Shown here piece by piece: positions 33,498 to 42,559 of a stretch of DNA of 64,000 nt. The stretch spans positions 1-64,000 of the forward strand of contig JACVCO010000004.1 of the NCBI GenBank assembly GCA_016741995.1. Reading direction: 5' to 3'. Positions within the stretch are counted from its first letter, which is position 1; every line of letters starts with the position of its first letter. The stretch comes from Hydrogenophaga sp. Its GTDB lineage: Bacteria; Pseudomonadota; Gammaproteobacteria; Burkholderiales; Burkholderiaceae_C. A program made the position numbers and the translations under genes. Under the pieces are notes generated by a model that was not told the DNA's origin, searched no databases, and saw nothing but the letters and a program-made list of their open reading frames with translations.

Positions 33498-33525
33498 AAA
33501 AAAAGCGCCGCGAGGCGCTTTTTTC
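33498..33525 (+). terminator. Rho-independent terminator after coxC
   Basis: AGCGCC and GGCGCT arms with a GCGA tetraloop, preceded by A7 and followed by T6. Works in both directions, so it may also serve the leftward DUF2909 gene ending at 33547. Confidence 0.88.
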
Positions 33526-33546
33526 TTTCGGTGCCGCGCGCCTGGC

Positions 33547-33777
33547 TCAGCGCTGCAGCGGCAGGCCGGTCGGCTGGATCCAGCCCATGAAGTACGCCAC
33601 CAGCACAAGCACGAACAGCAGGATGGAAAAGCCCACGCGGAACGCCAGGGCGCGCGCCATGTGGCGCTTGCGCGGGGCATCGCCCTCGTCGTGCACACCG
33701 CCGCGCATCATGAACACCAGCGCCGCGGCCAGGCTGCCGATGATGGCCACGAAAGCCAGGATCACGAGGTACGTCAT
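33547..33777 (-). CDS. DUF2909 twin transmembrane protein
   Basis: 76 residues with two membrane helices (about 3-23 and 47-66) joined by a short charged loop (GGVHDEGDAPRKRHM). It ends with GWIQPTGLPLQR. DUF2909 proteins are regularly found between coxC and surf1 in Betaproteobacteria, here on the opposite strand. An assembly or regulatory role in respiration is inferred from position only. It is divergent from surf1. Confidence 0.8.
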   Translation of the reverse strand: MTYLVILAFVAIIGSLAAALVFMMRGGVHDEGDAPRKRHMARALAFRVGFSILLFVLVLVAYFMGWIQPTGLPLQR

Positions 33778-33816
33778 GGCGGGGATTATCCGGGGCCGCG
33801 CGACAGGGGGGCGGGC

Positions 33817-34554
33817 GTGAGCCGGCGGCGCTTCTGGGTGGTGACGGTTGCTGCGGCGCTGACCGTGGCCGCGACCGCGTCGCTGGGCTTGTGGCAGCTC
33901 GACCGGGGGGCGCAGAAGACGGCGCTGGAGGCCGCCATCCGCGCGCGTGCCGCGCTGCCGGCCTGGGGCAACGCCGATGTGCTGTCCGCGGAGGATCCGT
34001 CGTCAGGCCTGTACCGGCCGGTCCGGCTGCAGGGGCATTGGCTGGCGCAGCACAACGTGTTTCTCGAGAACCGGCAGATGGATGGTCGCGTCGGCTTTTT
34101 TCTCGTCACCCCGTTGCGCCTGAGCGGCAGCGAGCGCACGGTGCTTGTCCAGCGCGGCTGGGTGCCCCGCGATTTCAACGACCGTTCCCGGGTGCCCGAT
34201 GTCGCCACGCCGGTGGGTGAGGTGCAGGTGGCCGGGCGTCTGGCCCCGCCACCCGGGCGGCTTTACCAGTTCGGCGAGGCCGGTGCCGGGGCCATCCGGC
34301 AAAATATCGACCTCGCTGCCTACCGGCAGGAAACCGGCCTTGCGTTGCTGGATCTTTCGGTCCAGCAGACGGGCGACGACGAAGGCCCGCTGCGCCGCCA
34401 ATGGCCGTTGCCGGCCACCGACGTGCAGAAGCACCACGGCTACGCCTTCCAGTGGTTTGCGCTGTGCGCCCTGGTCGCCGGCCTGTACCTCTGGTTCCAG
34501 ATCATTCAACCCCGGCGCCGACGCGCCCGTCTCCATGGCCCAGACGCCCGATGA
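33817..34554 (+). CDS. SURF1 family cytochrome oxidase biogenesis protein
   Basis: 245 residues from a GTG. Two membrane helices, at the N-terminus (FWVVTVAAALTVAATASLGLWQL) and C-terminus (YAFQWFALCALVAGLYLWF), flank a periplasmic domain with VRLQGHWL, NVFLENRQMDGRVGFFLVTPL and VLVQRGWVPRD, all standard SURF1 blocks. SURF1/Shy1 helps insert haem a into subunit I. It overlaps the following Sco-like gene by 20 bp, so the assembly genes form one operon. Confidence 0.92.
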   Translation: MSRRRFWVVTVAAALTVAATASLGLWQLDRGAQKTALEAAIRARAALPAWGNADVLSAEDPSSGLYRPVRLQGHWLAQHNVFLENRQMDGRVGFFLVTPLRLSGSERTVLVQRGWVPRDFNDRSRVPDVATPVGEVQVAGRLAPPPGRLYQFGEAGAGAIRQNIDLAAYRQETGLALLDLSVQQTGDDEGPLRRQWPLPATDVQKHHGYAFQWFALCALVAGLYLWFQIIQPRRRRARLHGPDAR

Positions 34555-35212
34555 ACCCCTGACGCTGACGGTGCACAGCCTGCCCACGCCCGACCGCGGT
34601 GACGCCGAGCGCGTCGCGGCCACGCGCTCGGGCCGCTGGAAGATGCTGGGCATCCTGTTCGTGTGCGCGGCACCCGTCATCGCGTCCTACCTCACGTACT
34701 ACGTGATCCGGCCCGAGGGGCGTCGCAATTACGGCGAGCTCATCGCCGCGCAGCCCACCCTGCCGGCCATCGATGCCACCGATGTGCAGGGCAAGTCGGT
34801 CCCGCTGTCCTCGTTGCAAGGCCAGTGGCTGCTTGTGAGCGTGGCCGACAGCGCTTGTGATGCTGCGTGCGAGAAGCACCTGTACCTGCAGCGCCAGCTG
34901 CGCGAGACACTGGGCCGCGAGAAAGACCGCCTGGACTGGGTCTGGTTGCGCACCGGCACCGCCGAACTGCGTGAACCCTTGCGCGCCGCCACCGCCGCCG
35001 CCACCGTGCTGCGGGTGGATGCCGCCGCCATCGCGCAATGGCTGCGGCCGGCCGAGGGGCACCGGCTCGAAGACCACCTGTATGTGGTCGATCCGCAGGG
35101 CCACTGGATGATGCGTTTCCCCGCCGATGTCGACGCGGCGCGCGCCAAACGCGATATCGATCGCCTGCTGCGCGCCTCGTCGTCCTGGGACAAGGCCGGC
35201 CGCGGCAACTGA
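34535..35212 (+). CDS. Membrane-anchored Sco-like thioredoxin-fold protein
   Basis: 225 residues. One membrane helix (about 38-58) then a thioredoxin-like domain. It keeps a CxxxC pair (SACDAAC) at the Sco Cu site and a distal His in LEDHLYVVDPQGHWMMRF, so a complete Sco-type Cu ligand set is possible. It diverges from canonical Sco1 elsewhere. It is found next to surf1 and ctaA in related genomes, often misnamed as an oxidase subunit. It may be a reductant or copper carrier for CuA, alongside the second Sco gene at the operon end. Confidence 0.75.
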   Translation: MAQTPDEPLTLTVHSLPTPDRGDAERVAATRSGRWKMLGILFVCAAPVIASYLTYYVIRPEGRRNYGELIAAQPTLPAIDATDVQGKSVPLSSLQGQWLLVSVADSACDAACEKHLYLQRQLRETLGREKDRLDWVWLRTGTAELREPLRAATAAATVLRVDAAAIAQWLRPAEGHRLEDHLYVVDPQGHWMMRFPADVDAARAKRDIDRLLRASSSWDKAGRGN

Positions 35213-35213
35213 C

Positions 35214-36377
35214 ATGGACGCCGCCCAACCCCTGGTCGACCTCGCGCCGATCGCGCGCCTGATGCTGCTGGGCATCGCGATCGCGCTCGGCCCGCTGGCG
35301 TGGATCTGGCTCAAGCACCGCCAGGCCAGCGCGGCGCAGCGCCTGCGCGTGCTCACGCTGGTCACGCTGTTCCTCACCTTCGATCTCGTGCTGTTTGGCG
35401 CCTTCACGCGCCTGACCGATTCCGGCCTGGGCTGCCCCGACTGGCCCGGTTGCTACGGCGCCGCCAGCCCCATCGGCGCGCGTGCCGACATTTCCGCCGC
35501 CCAGACCGCCATGCCCACGGGGCCGGTCACCTTCTCCAAGGCGTGGATCGAGATGATTCACCGCTACCTCGCCACCGGCGTGGGGGTGCTGATCATCGTG
35601 CTCGCGGTGGGCAGCTGGATCGAGCGGCGCCGTATCCATGTGCACTGGGTGTGGCCGGTGGTCACGCTGGTGTGGGTCTGCCTGCAGGGCGCCTTCGGCG
35701 CGCTCACGGTGACCATGAAACTCTTTCCCGCCATCGTCACACTGCACCTGCTCGGCGGGCTGGTCCTGCTCGCTCTGCTGCGCGCGCAATCGGTGGCCTA
35801 CCGCCTGGGCGAGCCGGGCGCTGGCGGGCCGCAGGCCATCGGCCGCCGGCTGCGCTGGGGCTTGCTGCTGGCCTTCGCGCTGGTGTGGCTGCAGATCGCG
35901 CTCGGTGGCTGGGTCAGCACCAACTACGCGGTGTTGGCCTGCCGCGAATTCCCCGCCTGCCAGGGCAGCTGGTGGCCGCCCATGAACCTGCGTGAGGGGT
36001 TCACGCTGTGGCGCGAACTGGGCAGCAACCATGTCGGCGAGGCGATCACCTTCCCCGCGCTCACGGCCATTCACTACGTGCACCGGCTGGCGGCGTACGC
36101 GGTGTTCGCGGCGCTGCTGGCGCTCGCGTGGGCGTTGTGGCGCGTGCCGGGGCTCGAGCGCTTCGCGCGTGTGCTGGTGGCCTTGTGCGCCTGGCAGTTC
36201 CTCACGGGCCTGAGCAATGTGGTGCTTGATTGGCCGCTGCTGGCGGCGGTGAGCCACACCGGTGGTGCGGCGGCGCTCGTGATCGTGTTCACCGGGGCGG
36301 TGGCGTCCACGCGGGCCGGCGCCGCACCCGTTGTGGCACCGCGCCCGACCACGCTCGGCACGGAGGTGGCCCGATGA
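35214..36377 (+). CDS. ctaA: Haem A synthase (COX15/CtaA)
   Basis: 387 residues, about eight membrane helices in two similar halves. Typical elements: [61 protein letters not shown] and [18 protein letters not shown], which include the haem-ligating His residues and paired Cys. The enzyme oxidises the C8 methyl of haem O to give haem A. It starts 1 base after the Sco-like gene and overlaps ctaB by 4 bp (ATGA). Confidence 0.95.
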   Translation: MDAAQPLVDLAPIARLMLLGIAIALGPLAWIWLKHRQASAAQRLRVLTLVTLFLTFDLVLFGAFTRLTDSGLGCPDWPGCYGAASPIGARADISAAQTAMPTGPVTFSKAWIEMIHRYLATGVGVLIIVLAVGSWIERRRIHVHWVWPVVTLVWVCLQGAFGALTVTMKLFPAIVTLHLLGGLVLLALLRAQSVAYRLGEPGAGGPQAIGRRLRWGLLLAFALVWLQIALGGWVSTNYAVLACREFPACQGSWWPPMNLREGFTLWRELGSNHVGEAITFPALTAIHYVHRLAAYAVFAALLALAWALWRVPGLERFARVLVALCAWQFLTGLSNVVLDWPLLAAVSHTGGAAALVIVFTGAVASTRAGAAPVVAPRPTTLGTEVAR

Positions 36378-37288
36378 GCACCGCCCCCACGCCCGAGGTG
36401 CGCCCCGTGCCCCTGCCGTCCACCTGGCGCCAGTTCCATGCGCTCACCAAGCCGCGCGTGATCCAGCTCATCGTGTTCTGCGCGCTCATCGGCATGGTGC
36501 TCGCGGTGCCCGGTGTACCGAGCTGGGCGCAGGTGCAGCTCGCCGCCATCGCCTGCTTCGGCATCTGGCTGGTGGCCGGTGCGGCCGCGGCCTTCAACTG
36601 CGTGGTCGAACAGCACATCGACGCGAAGATGAAACGCACCGCCTGGCGCCCCACGGCCAAGGGCGAGCTCACCAACTGGCAGACGCTCACGTTCTCTGCC
36701 GGGCTGTGTGCCATCGGCTCGGCCATCCTGTGGTTCGGGGTCAACCCGCTCACCATGTGGCTCACCTTCGCCACCTTCGTGGGCTACGCGGTCATCTACA
36801 CCGTCATCCTCAAGCCGCTCACGCCGCAGAACATCGTGATCGGTGGTGCCTCCGGTGCCATGCCGCCGGTGCTGGGCTGGGCGGCCATGACCGGCAACGT
36901 CGCGCCCGAAGCGCTGGTGCTGTTCCTCATCATCTTCCTCTGGACGCCGCCGCACTTCTGGGCGCTGGCGCTCTACCGCGTCGAGGATTACCGCAAATCC
37001 GGCCTGCCGATGCTGCCCGTCACGCACGGATCCGAATTCACCCGGCTGCAGATCCTGCTCTACACTTTTGTGCTGCTCGCGGCCACGCTCATGCCCTTCA
37101 TGATGCGCATGAGCGGCTGGTTCTACCTGGTGTCGGCCCTTGCGCTGGGGCTGGGCTTCTGCGGCTACGCCTTCGCGCTGTGGCGGAACTATTCCGATGC
37201 GTTGGCTCGAAAGACCTTTCGCTTCTCGCTCATCCACCTGTCGCTGCTGTTCGCGGCGCTGCTGATCGACCACTACCTGCCATGGTGA
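36374..37288 (+). CDS. ctaB: Protohaem IX farnesyltransferase (haem O synthase)
   Basis: 304 residues, UbiA superfamily with about nine helices. The first Asp-rich prenyl-diphosphate motif is [19 protein letters not shown] (N-x3-E-x3-D form), the second [12 protein letters not shown]. It converts haem B to haem O, the substrate of CtaA. The ATG overlaps the ctaA stop and its own stop overlaps the sco1 start by 7 bp, so the three genes are translationally coupled. The symbol cyoE is used for the same enzyme. Confidence 0.95.
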   Translation: MSTAPTPEVRPVPLPSTWRQFHALTKPRVIQLIVFCALIGMVLAVPGVPSWAQVQLAAIACFGIWLVAGAAAAFNCVVEQHIDAKMKRTAWRPTAKGELTNWQTLTFSAGLCAIGSAILWFGVNPLTMWLTFATFVGYAVIYTVILKPLTPQNIVIGGASGAMPPVLGWAAMTGNVAPEALVLFLIIFLWTPPHFWALALYRVEDYRKSGLPMLPVTHGSEFTRLQILLYTFVLLAATLMPFMMRMSGWFYLVSALALGLGFCGYAFALWRNYSDALARKTFRFSLIHLSLLFAALLIDHYLPW

Positions 37289-37887
37289 ACACCTCTTTCT
37301 CACGCCGTCGGCTGCTCGTGGCCGGCGCCGGTGCCACGCTGCTGGCGGCCTGCTCCGAATCGCCGCCGCCCCAGAGCTTCCGGGGCATCGACATCACCGG
37401 TGCCGACTACGCCACCGGCTTCTCGCTCACGGACCACAACGGGCAGAAGCGCACGTTGAATGACTTCAAGGGCAAGGCCGTGGTGATCTTCTTCGGCTTC
37501 ACGCAATGCCCCGACGTGTGCCCGACCTCGCTGTCCGAGATGGCCGAAGCCAAGCGGCTGCTCGGCCCGGACGGCGAACGCCTGCAAGGCATCTTCATCA
37601 GCATCGACCCGGAGCGCGACACGCCCGAGGTGATGAAGTCCTACGTGACCAACTTCGATCCGAGCTTCCTCGCCTTGTACGCGCCGCCCGGCGAACTCGA
37701 TGCCCTGACCAAGAGCTTCAAGGCCTACTACAAGAAGGTCCCGGGCCGCACGCCCACGAGCTACTCCATGGACCACTCGGCCGGCAGCTACGTGTACGAC
37801 CCGACCGGCCGCATCCGCCTGTACCACCGCTATGGCAGCGGTGCGCAGGCGTTGGCGGACGACCTGAAGGTGTTGCTGAAGGGCTGA
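37282..37887 (+). CDS. SCO1/SenC family copper chaperone lipoprotein
   Basis: 201 residues. [17 protein letters not shown] gives a lipoprotein signal with lipid Cys24. The Sco domain has the CxxxC copper motif CPDVC (C76, C80) in [17 protein letters not shown] and the third ligand His in [15 protein letters not shown]. It delivers copper to CuA of subunit II or reduces its cysteines. It is the last gene of the cox assembly operon and ends 4 bases from the convergent Bug receptor gene. Confidence 0.93.
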   Translation: MVNTSFSRRRLLVAGAGATLLAACSESPPPQSFRGIDITGADYATGFSLTDHNGQKRTLNDFKGKAVVIFFGFTQCPDVCPTSLSEMAEAKRLLGPDGERLQGIFISIDPERDTPEVMKSYVTNFDPSFLALYAPPGELDALTKSFKAYYKKVPGRTPTSYSMDHSAGSYVYDPTGRIRLYHRYGSGAQALADDLKVLLKG

Positions 37888-37891
37888 ACCT

Positions 37892-38857
37892 TCAGTCCAC
37901 CTTCGCGCCGCTGAGCTTGACCACGCGCTCGTACTTGGCGCGTTCGCGGGTCATGAACTCGCCAAACGCCTGCGGCGTGCTCGGTGCGGGCTCGGCCATC
38001 AGGCTGGCGAACTTTGCCTTCACATCGGCCGACTGCAACGCCTTGCCGAAGGCGGCGTTGAGTTGCGCGATCACGTCGGCGGGCGTGCCGGCCGGCGCGA
38101 CCAGGCCCCACCAGGTGTCGATCTCGAAGCCGGGCAGGGCCTCGGCCACCGTGGGCACATCGGGCATTACGCTGCTGCGCTGCGTGGTCGTCACGGCCAG
38201 GGCCTTGAGCTTGCCCGCGCGGATGTTCGCTGCGGCGGTGGCGAGGTTGTCGAAGTTGAAATCGACCTGACCCGAGAGCAAACCCAGTTGCGCCGGGTTG
38301 CCGCCGTTGTAGGGGATGTGCACCGCGAAGATGCCGGCCTGGTTCTTGAACAGCTCGCCCGCGAGGTGGCCGGCGCTGCCGTTGCCACCCGAGCCGTAGT
38401 TCAGGCGGCCGGGGTTGGCCTTGGCGTAGCGGATCAGGTCGGGCACGCTGTTGATGGACAGGCGTTGCGCGGTCTCGGCGTTCATCACCAGCACGTTGGG
38501 CACGCGCAGCATCTGCGTCACGGGCGCGAAGTCTTTCGCCGGGTCGTACGGCAGTTGTTTGAACAGCCAGGGGTTGATGCCGTGCGAGGCCGTGGTGGCG
38601 ATGCCCAGCGTGAGGCCGTCGGGTGCCGACTTGGCAACCTGGCTCACGCCGATGTTGCCGCCCGCGCCGGGCCGGTTCTCGATGATCACCGTGCCCAGCG
38701 AGTCTTTCACCGCTTCGGCCAGCACGCGCGCCGTCACGTCGATCGGGCCGCCGGCCGCGAAGGGCACGACGATGCGCGTGGTGCGGGATGCCTGCGCCCA
38801 GGTGGGCAGGGCGAGGGTGCTGGCGGCGAGGGCGATGGCGTGGCGGCGCGAAATCAT
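37892..38857 (-). CDS. Bug-type tripartite tricarboxylate transporter substrate-binding protein
   Basis: 321 residues with a signal peptide (ISRRHAIALAASTLALPTWAQA), possibly Tat because of the RR. Family landmarks: IVVPFAAGGPIDVTAR, IIENRPGAGGNIG, GINPWLFKQLPYDPAKDF, YGSGGNGSAGHLAGELF and HIPYNGGNPAQ. A second orphan receptor in this window; no TctAB membrane genes are adjacent. The ligand cannot be deduced. The next gene upstream on the same strand is an electron-transfer reductase, and a functional link is uncertain. Confidence 0.9.
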   Translation of the reverse strand: MISRRHAIALAASTLALPTWAQASRTTRIVVPFAAGGPIDVTARVLAEAVKDSLGTVIIENRPGAGGNIGVSQVAKSAPDGLTLGIATTASHGINPWLFKQLPYDPAKDFAPVTQMLRVPNVLVMNAETAQRLSINSVPDLIRYAKANPGRLNYGSGGNGSAGHLAGELFKNQAGIFAVHIPYNGGNPAQLGLLSGQVDFNFDNLATAAANIRAGKLKALAVTTTQRSSVMPDVPTVAEALPGFEIDTWWGLVAPAGTPADVIAQLNAAFGKALQSADVKAKFASLMAEPAPSTPQAFGEFMTRERAKYERVVKLSGAKVD

Positions 38858-38879
38858 GCTGTGTCTCCGTGTGGTGGGG

Positions 38880-39911
38880 TCAAACCTTGTCGGCGGCGCT
38901 GGTGAACGAGTCGGCGAAGAAGAACTCCTCGGGCAGTTTGCCCTCGGCCACGTAGTCGCGTCGGGCCGATTCGACCACGATGGGCGCGCCGCAGGCATAG
39001 ACCTCGAAGCCGCTGAGGTCCGGGTGATCCTGCAGCACGGCGCGGTGCACGAAGCCGGTGCGGCCGGTCCAGGCATCTTCGGCCAATGCGTCCGAGATCA
39101 CCGGCACGTACGTCAGGTTCGGCATCGCGGCGAGCTGTTCCTCGATCCACGCGCTCTGGTACAGATCGCCCGGGCGGCGGCCGCCCCAGTACAGCGTGGC
39201 CGGGCGGGTGATGCCCTTGAAGCGCATGTGCTCGACGATGGCCTTGATGGGCGCGAAGCCCGTGCCCGAGGCCAGCAGCACCATGGGCTTGGTGCTGTCT
39301 TCGCGCAGGAAGAAGCTGCCGAACGGGCCTTCGATGCGAAGGATGTCTTTCTCCTTCAGGGTGGTGAAGACCTGATCGGTGAACTTGCCGCCCGGCATGT
39401 GGCGCAGGTGCAGCTCCAGGCCCGGGGCCTCGGCCTGCGTGTGCGGCGCGTTGGCCATGGAATAGCTGCGGCGGTCGCCATCGCGCAGGATGAACTCCAC
39501 GTACTGGCCCGCGCGGTACTGGAAGGTGTCGCTCGCGGGCAGTTGCAGGCGCAGCACCATCACGTCGTGCGAGGCGCGGCTGAGGCTGCTCACGCGTGCG
39601 GGCATCTTCTTGATCGGGAAGGCGCCGAGTTCGGTGACCTGGCGCGATTCGAGCACCACGTCGGTCTGTGCCACGCCGCAGCAGGTGAGCACGTAGCCCG
39701 CGGCCTCTTCGTCGGCGCTGAGTGCCTTGGCCTGGTGCGGGCCGTGGGCCACGCTGCCCGAGACCAGCTTGCACTTGCACGAGCCGCAGGCGCCGTCCTT
39801 GCAACCGTAGGGCAGGCCGATGCCCTGGCGGATGCCCGCGGCCAGCATGGCCTCGTCGGGGTTGGCGGTGAAGGTGCGCCCGCTGGGCTGCACGGTGATG
39901 GTGAATGTCAT
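38880..39911 (-). CDS. 2Fe-2S ferredoxin/FAD/NAD(P)H oxidoreductase (AscD-like)
   Basis: 343 residues. The N-terminal plant-type ferredoxin has C37, C42, C45 and C77 (GCKDGACGSCKCKL, LTCC). A ferredoxin-NADP reductase module follows, with FQYRAGQYVEF, RRSYSMANAP (FAD), ASGTGFAPIKAI (NAD) and a C-terminal VYACGAPIVVES. Commonly named CDP-6-deoxy-L-threo-D-glycero-4-hexulose-3-dehydrase reductase, but this class supplies electrons to many oxygenases and reductases. No oxygenase component is adjacent, so the partner is unknown. Confidence 0.87.
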   Translation of the reverse strand: MTFTITVQPSGRTFTANPDEAMLAAGIRQGIGLPYGCKDGACGSCKCKLVSGSVAHGPHQAKALSADEEAAGYVLTCCGVAQTDVVLESRQVTELGAFPIKKMPARVSSLSRASHDVMVLRLQLPASDTFQYRAGQYVEFILRDGDRRSYSMANAPHTQAEAPGLELHLRHMPGGKFTDQVFTTLKEKDILRIEGPFGSFFLREDSTKPMVLLASGTGFAPIKAIVEHMRFKGITRPATLYWGGRRPGDLYQSAWIEEQLAAMPNLTYVPVISDALAEDAWTGRTGFVHRAVLQDHPDLSGFEVYACGAPIVVESARRDYVAEGKLPEEFFFADSFTSAADKV

Positions 39912-39994
39912 ACTCGCAAACTTTCCAGAGAGGGGCCGCACGCGCAGCGTGCCCCGCAAAAGCAACCGCGCATTGTCGCAAAAACCCGTTCCGC

Positions 39995-40915
39995 ATGAGT
40001 TTTCTGGGTGCCTTGCCCGCGCGCTTCCGGCGTGAACGGGTGCTGATCGTGGGCTGTGGCGACGTGGGACTGCGCGCCGCGCGCGAACTGGGCGCCGGCC
40101 GCCGCAGCCGCGTGCTGGCGCTCACCTCCAGCCCGGCCCGTGCGCCGGCCTTGCGCGGCGCGGGCATCACGCCCCTGGTGGGCAACCTCGACGACCCGCG
40201 CAGCCTGCGCCGACTGGCGGGCCTCGCCTCGCGCGTGCTGCACCTGGCCCCGCCGCCCAGCGAAAGCCCGAACGATTGGCGCACCGATGCGCGCACGCGT
40301 GCGCTGGTGCATGCGCTCGCGCAGCGCACGCCACCGCTGTCGCTGGTGTATGGCTCGACCACCGGTGTCTACGGTGATCGCCAGGGCGCATGGACCAGCG
40401 AGGCCGTGCCGGCGCGCCCGCACACGCCGCGCGCCTGGCGCCGGGTGGACGCAGAGGACACGGTGCGCTGGCTGGGCCGCGCGGTCGGCGTGCGCGCCAG
40501 CATCCTGCGCATCCCCGGCATCTACGCCAACGACCGCGAGGGCGGTACGCCGCGCGAGCGCCTGCTGCGCGGAACGCCGGTGCTGCGCGCCGAAGACGAC
40601 GTCTACACCAACCACGTGCACGCCGACGACCTCGCTCGCGCTTGCGTGCTGGCGCTCTGGCGCGGTCGTGCGCAACGCGTGGTGCACGCGGTGGACGACA
40701 CCGAGCTGAAGATGGGCGACTACTTCGACCTGGCCGCCGATGTGTATGGCCTGCCACGGCCACCGCGCGTGGCGCGCAATGCCGCGCAGGACCAGTTGCC
40801 GCTGATGCTGCTGAGCTTCATGGGGGAGTCGCGCCGGCTCACCAACCAGCGGCTCAAGCAGGAGCTGCGCTTGCGCCTGCGGCACCCCACCGTGGCCGAC
40901 GGCTTGCGGGCCTGA
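39995..40915 (+). CDS. NAD-dependent epimerase/dehydratase-like SDR protein (YeeZ-like)
   Basis: 306 residues. The nucleotide loop is VLIVGCGDVGLRAA, a GxGxxG-like variant typical of the atypical SDR group that includes YeeZ. Next come VLHLAPPPSES and YGSTTGVYGDRQGAW (extended-SDR Tyr, with Ser/Thr), RIPGIYANDR and HVHADDLARA. The canonical YxxxK Lys is not evident, so it may be a binding protein. The ATG at 39995 begins just ahead of the Rossmann strand. It is divergent from the reductase gene. Confidence 0.8.
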   Translation: MSFLGALPARFRRERVLIVGCGDVGLRAARELGAGRRSRVLALTSSPARAPALRGAGITPLVGNLDDPRSLRRLAGLASRVLHLAPPPSESPNDWRTDARTRALVHALAQRTPPLSLVYGSTTGVYGDRQGAWTSEAVPARPHTPRAWRRVDAEDTVRWLGRAVGVRASILRIPGIYANDREGGTPRERLLRGTPVLRAEDDVYTNHVHADDLARACVLALWRGRAQRVVHAVDDTELKMGDYFDLAADVYGLPRPPRVARNAAQDQLPLMLLSFMGESRRLTNQRLKQELRLRLRHPTVADGLRA

Positions 40916-40923
40916 AAAAGCAA

Positions 40924-40942
40924 AGCCCGGCGAGGCCGGGCT
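40924..40942 (+). terminator. Stem-loop between the SDR gene and tRNA-Leu
   Basis: AGCCCGGC and GCCGGGCT around GAG, starting 9 bases after the SDR stop. A short A-rich run precedes it (useful for the leftward tRNA-Leu transcript, where it becomes a T run), while the plus-strand side lacks a T tract. Confidence 0.6.
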
Positions 40943-40958
40943 GGTGCTGGGTGTTGTG

Positions 40959-41043
40959 TGGTGCCGAAGGCCGGACTCGAACCGGCACGCCTTGCAGCGG
41001 CGGATTTTGAATCCGCTGCGTCTACCGATTTCGCCACTTCGGC
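40959..41043 (-). tRNA. tRNA-Leu (anticodon CAA)
   Basis: Minus strand from 41043: acceptor GCCGAAG paired with CTTCGGC, D arm with GGTAGACGC, anticodon stem GCGGA/TCCGC with loop TTCAAAA (anticodon CAA, reads TTG), a long class II variable arm, T arm with GGTTCGAGTCC, discriminator A and encoded CCA (40959-40961). A stem-loop terminator candidate lies downstream at 40924-40942. It is a predicted substrate of the TrmL encoded at 25.8 kb. Confidence 0.95.
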
Positions 41044-41078
41044 CCAGACAAGGGCGCGGATTATGGCACAGTGACGCC

Positions 41079-41981
41079 ATGCGATACCCAACCATCGAAG
41101 ACGCGATCGGCCACACGCCACTGGTTGCGCTGCAGCGCATCGGCGCGGCCGACAACGCGGCCCGCGGCAACGTCATTCTCGGCAAGCTCGAAGGCAACAA
41201 CCCCGCCGGTTCGGTGAAAGACCGGCCCGCGCTGTCGATGATCCGCCGTGCCGAAGAGCGCGGCGACATCAAGCCCGGCGACACGCTGATTGAGGCCACC
41301 TCGGGCAACACCGGCATTGCGCTGGCCATGGCTGCGGCCATCAAGGGCTACCGCATGGTGCTGATCATGCCGGAGGACCTCTCCATCGAACGCGCGCAGA
41401 CCATGAAGGCGTTCGGTGCCGAACTCATCCTCACGCCCAAGAGCGGCGGCATGGAATCCGCGCGCGACCTGGCCGAGAAGATGCAGGCCGATGGCAAGGG
41501 CCGCGTGCTCGACCAGTTCGCCAACCCCGACAACCCGCGCATCCACTACGAAACCACCGGCCCCGAACTCTGGGAGCAGACCGGCGGGCGCATCACGCAC
41601 TTCGTGAGCGCCATGGGCACCACGGGCACCATCACCGGCGTTTCGCGCTTCCTGAAGGAAAAGAACCCCGCGATCCGCATCGTCGGCGCGCAGCCCGACG
41701 AAGGTTCGCGCATTCCGGGCATCCGCAAGTGGCCCGTCGAATACCTGCCGAAGATCTACGACCCGAAGGCGGTGGACGAGTTGATCTACGTCTCGCAAAG
41801 CGACGCCGAAGACATCGCGCGGCGGCTGGCGCGCGAGGAAGGCATCTTCGGTGGCATTTCGGCCGCCGGGGCCCTGTGGGCCGCGTTGCAGGTGGCGCAG
41901 CGGGAGCAGAACGCCACCATCGTCTTCGTGGTTTGCGATCGCGGCGATCGCTACCTGTCCACCGGCGTCTTTCCGGCCTGA
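41079..41981 (+). CDS. cysM: Cysteine synthase B
   Basis: 300 residues. The PLP Lys lies in NNPAGSVKDRPALSMI, followed by the substrate loop EATSGNTGIALAM and the phosphate-binding GTTGTITG. The pattern WPVEYLPKIYDP and length near 300 fit CysM rather than CysK. It makes cysteine from O-acetylserine and sulfide or thiosulfate. The ATG at 41079 lies 35 bases after the tRNA-Leu 5' end (opposite strand). Nudix, TusA and a dehydrogenase homologue follow on the same strand. Confidence 0.93.
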   Translation: MRYPTIEDAIGHTPLVALQRIGAADNAARGNVILGKLEGNNPAGSVKDRPALSMIRRAEERGDIKPGDTLIEATSGNTGIALAMAAAIKGYRMVLIMPEDLSIERAQTMKAFGAELILTPKSGGMESARDLAEKMQADGKGRVLDQFANPDNPRIHYETTGPELWEQTGGRITHFVSAMGTTGTITGVSRFLKEKNPAIRIVGAQPDEGSRIPGIRKWPVEYLPKIYDPKAVDELIYVSQSDAEDIARRLAREEGIFGGISAAGALWAALQVAQREQNATIVFVVCDRGDRYLSTGVFPA

Positions 41982-41990
41982 GCCCCGCGC

Positions 41991-42530
41991 ATGGCCGGCG
42001 AGTTCCGCTTCTGCCCGCAGTGCGCCACGCCCTTGCAGGCCATCGCCATGGCCGAGGACGGTGGCGACAAGCTGCGCCTGCGCTGCCCGGCCTGCGGGTT
42101 CACCCACTGGAACAACCCCACGCCCGTGCTGGCGGCGATCGTCGAACTGAACGGCCAGGTGCTGCTCGCCCGCAACGCCGCCTGGACGGGCAAGTTCTTC
42201 GGGTTGATCACCGGCTTCATGGAAGCCGGTGAGTCGCCCGAGGAAGGCATCCGCCGCGAGATCGCCGAGGAAACGGCGCTGCACACCGAGTCGCTCTCGC
42301 TCGTGGCGGTGCACGATTTCCAGCGCATGAACCAGGTCATCGTCACTTACCACGCCCGTTGCTCGGGCGAGGTGCGGCTCTCGCCCGAGCTGTCCGAGTA
42401 CCGCCTGCTCGACCCGGCCGTGGTGCGCTGCTGGCGCGCGGGCACCGGTTTGGCGCTCGCACAGTGGCTTTTGTCACGCGGCATCACGCCAACGTTCCTG
42501 GATGACACGCCGAACGCACGCGCGGCCTAA
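41991..42530 (+). CDS. NUDIX hydrolase with an N-terminal zinc ribbon (NudC-like)
   Basis: 179 residues. CPQC and CPAC form a zinc ribbon near the N-terminus (residues 8-36), and the Nudix box GFMEAGESPEEGIRREIAEET is complete (G-x5-E-x7-REUxEExGU with Thr at the last Gly region). The zinc ribbon plus Nudix layout is that of NADH pyrophosphatase NudC, but the N-terminal NudC domain is missing, so it may act on NADH, NAD-capped RNA or other dinucleotides. It lies 9 bases after cysM. Confidence 0.85.
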   Translation: MAGEFRFCPQCATPLQAIAMAEDGGDKLRLRCPACGFTHWNNPTPVLAAIVELNGQVLLARNAAWTGKFFGLITGFMEAGESPEEGIRREIAEETALHTESLSLVAVHDFQRMNQVIVTYHARCSGEVRLSPELSEYRLLDPAVVRCWRAGTGLALAQWLLSRGITPTFLDDTPNARAA

Positions 42531-42533
42531 AAT
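42528..42533 (+). promoter_or_regulatory. Candidate -10 (TAAAAT) ahead of the TusA gene
   Basis: TAAAAT overlaps the Nudix stop codon, 26 bases before the TusA ATG at 42560. May provide separate expression of the TusA and dehydrogenase-like genes. Confidence 0.35.
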
Positions 42534-42559
42534 GCGGCGTTTCCCAGCACGGAGCCTTC

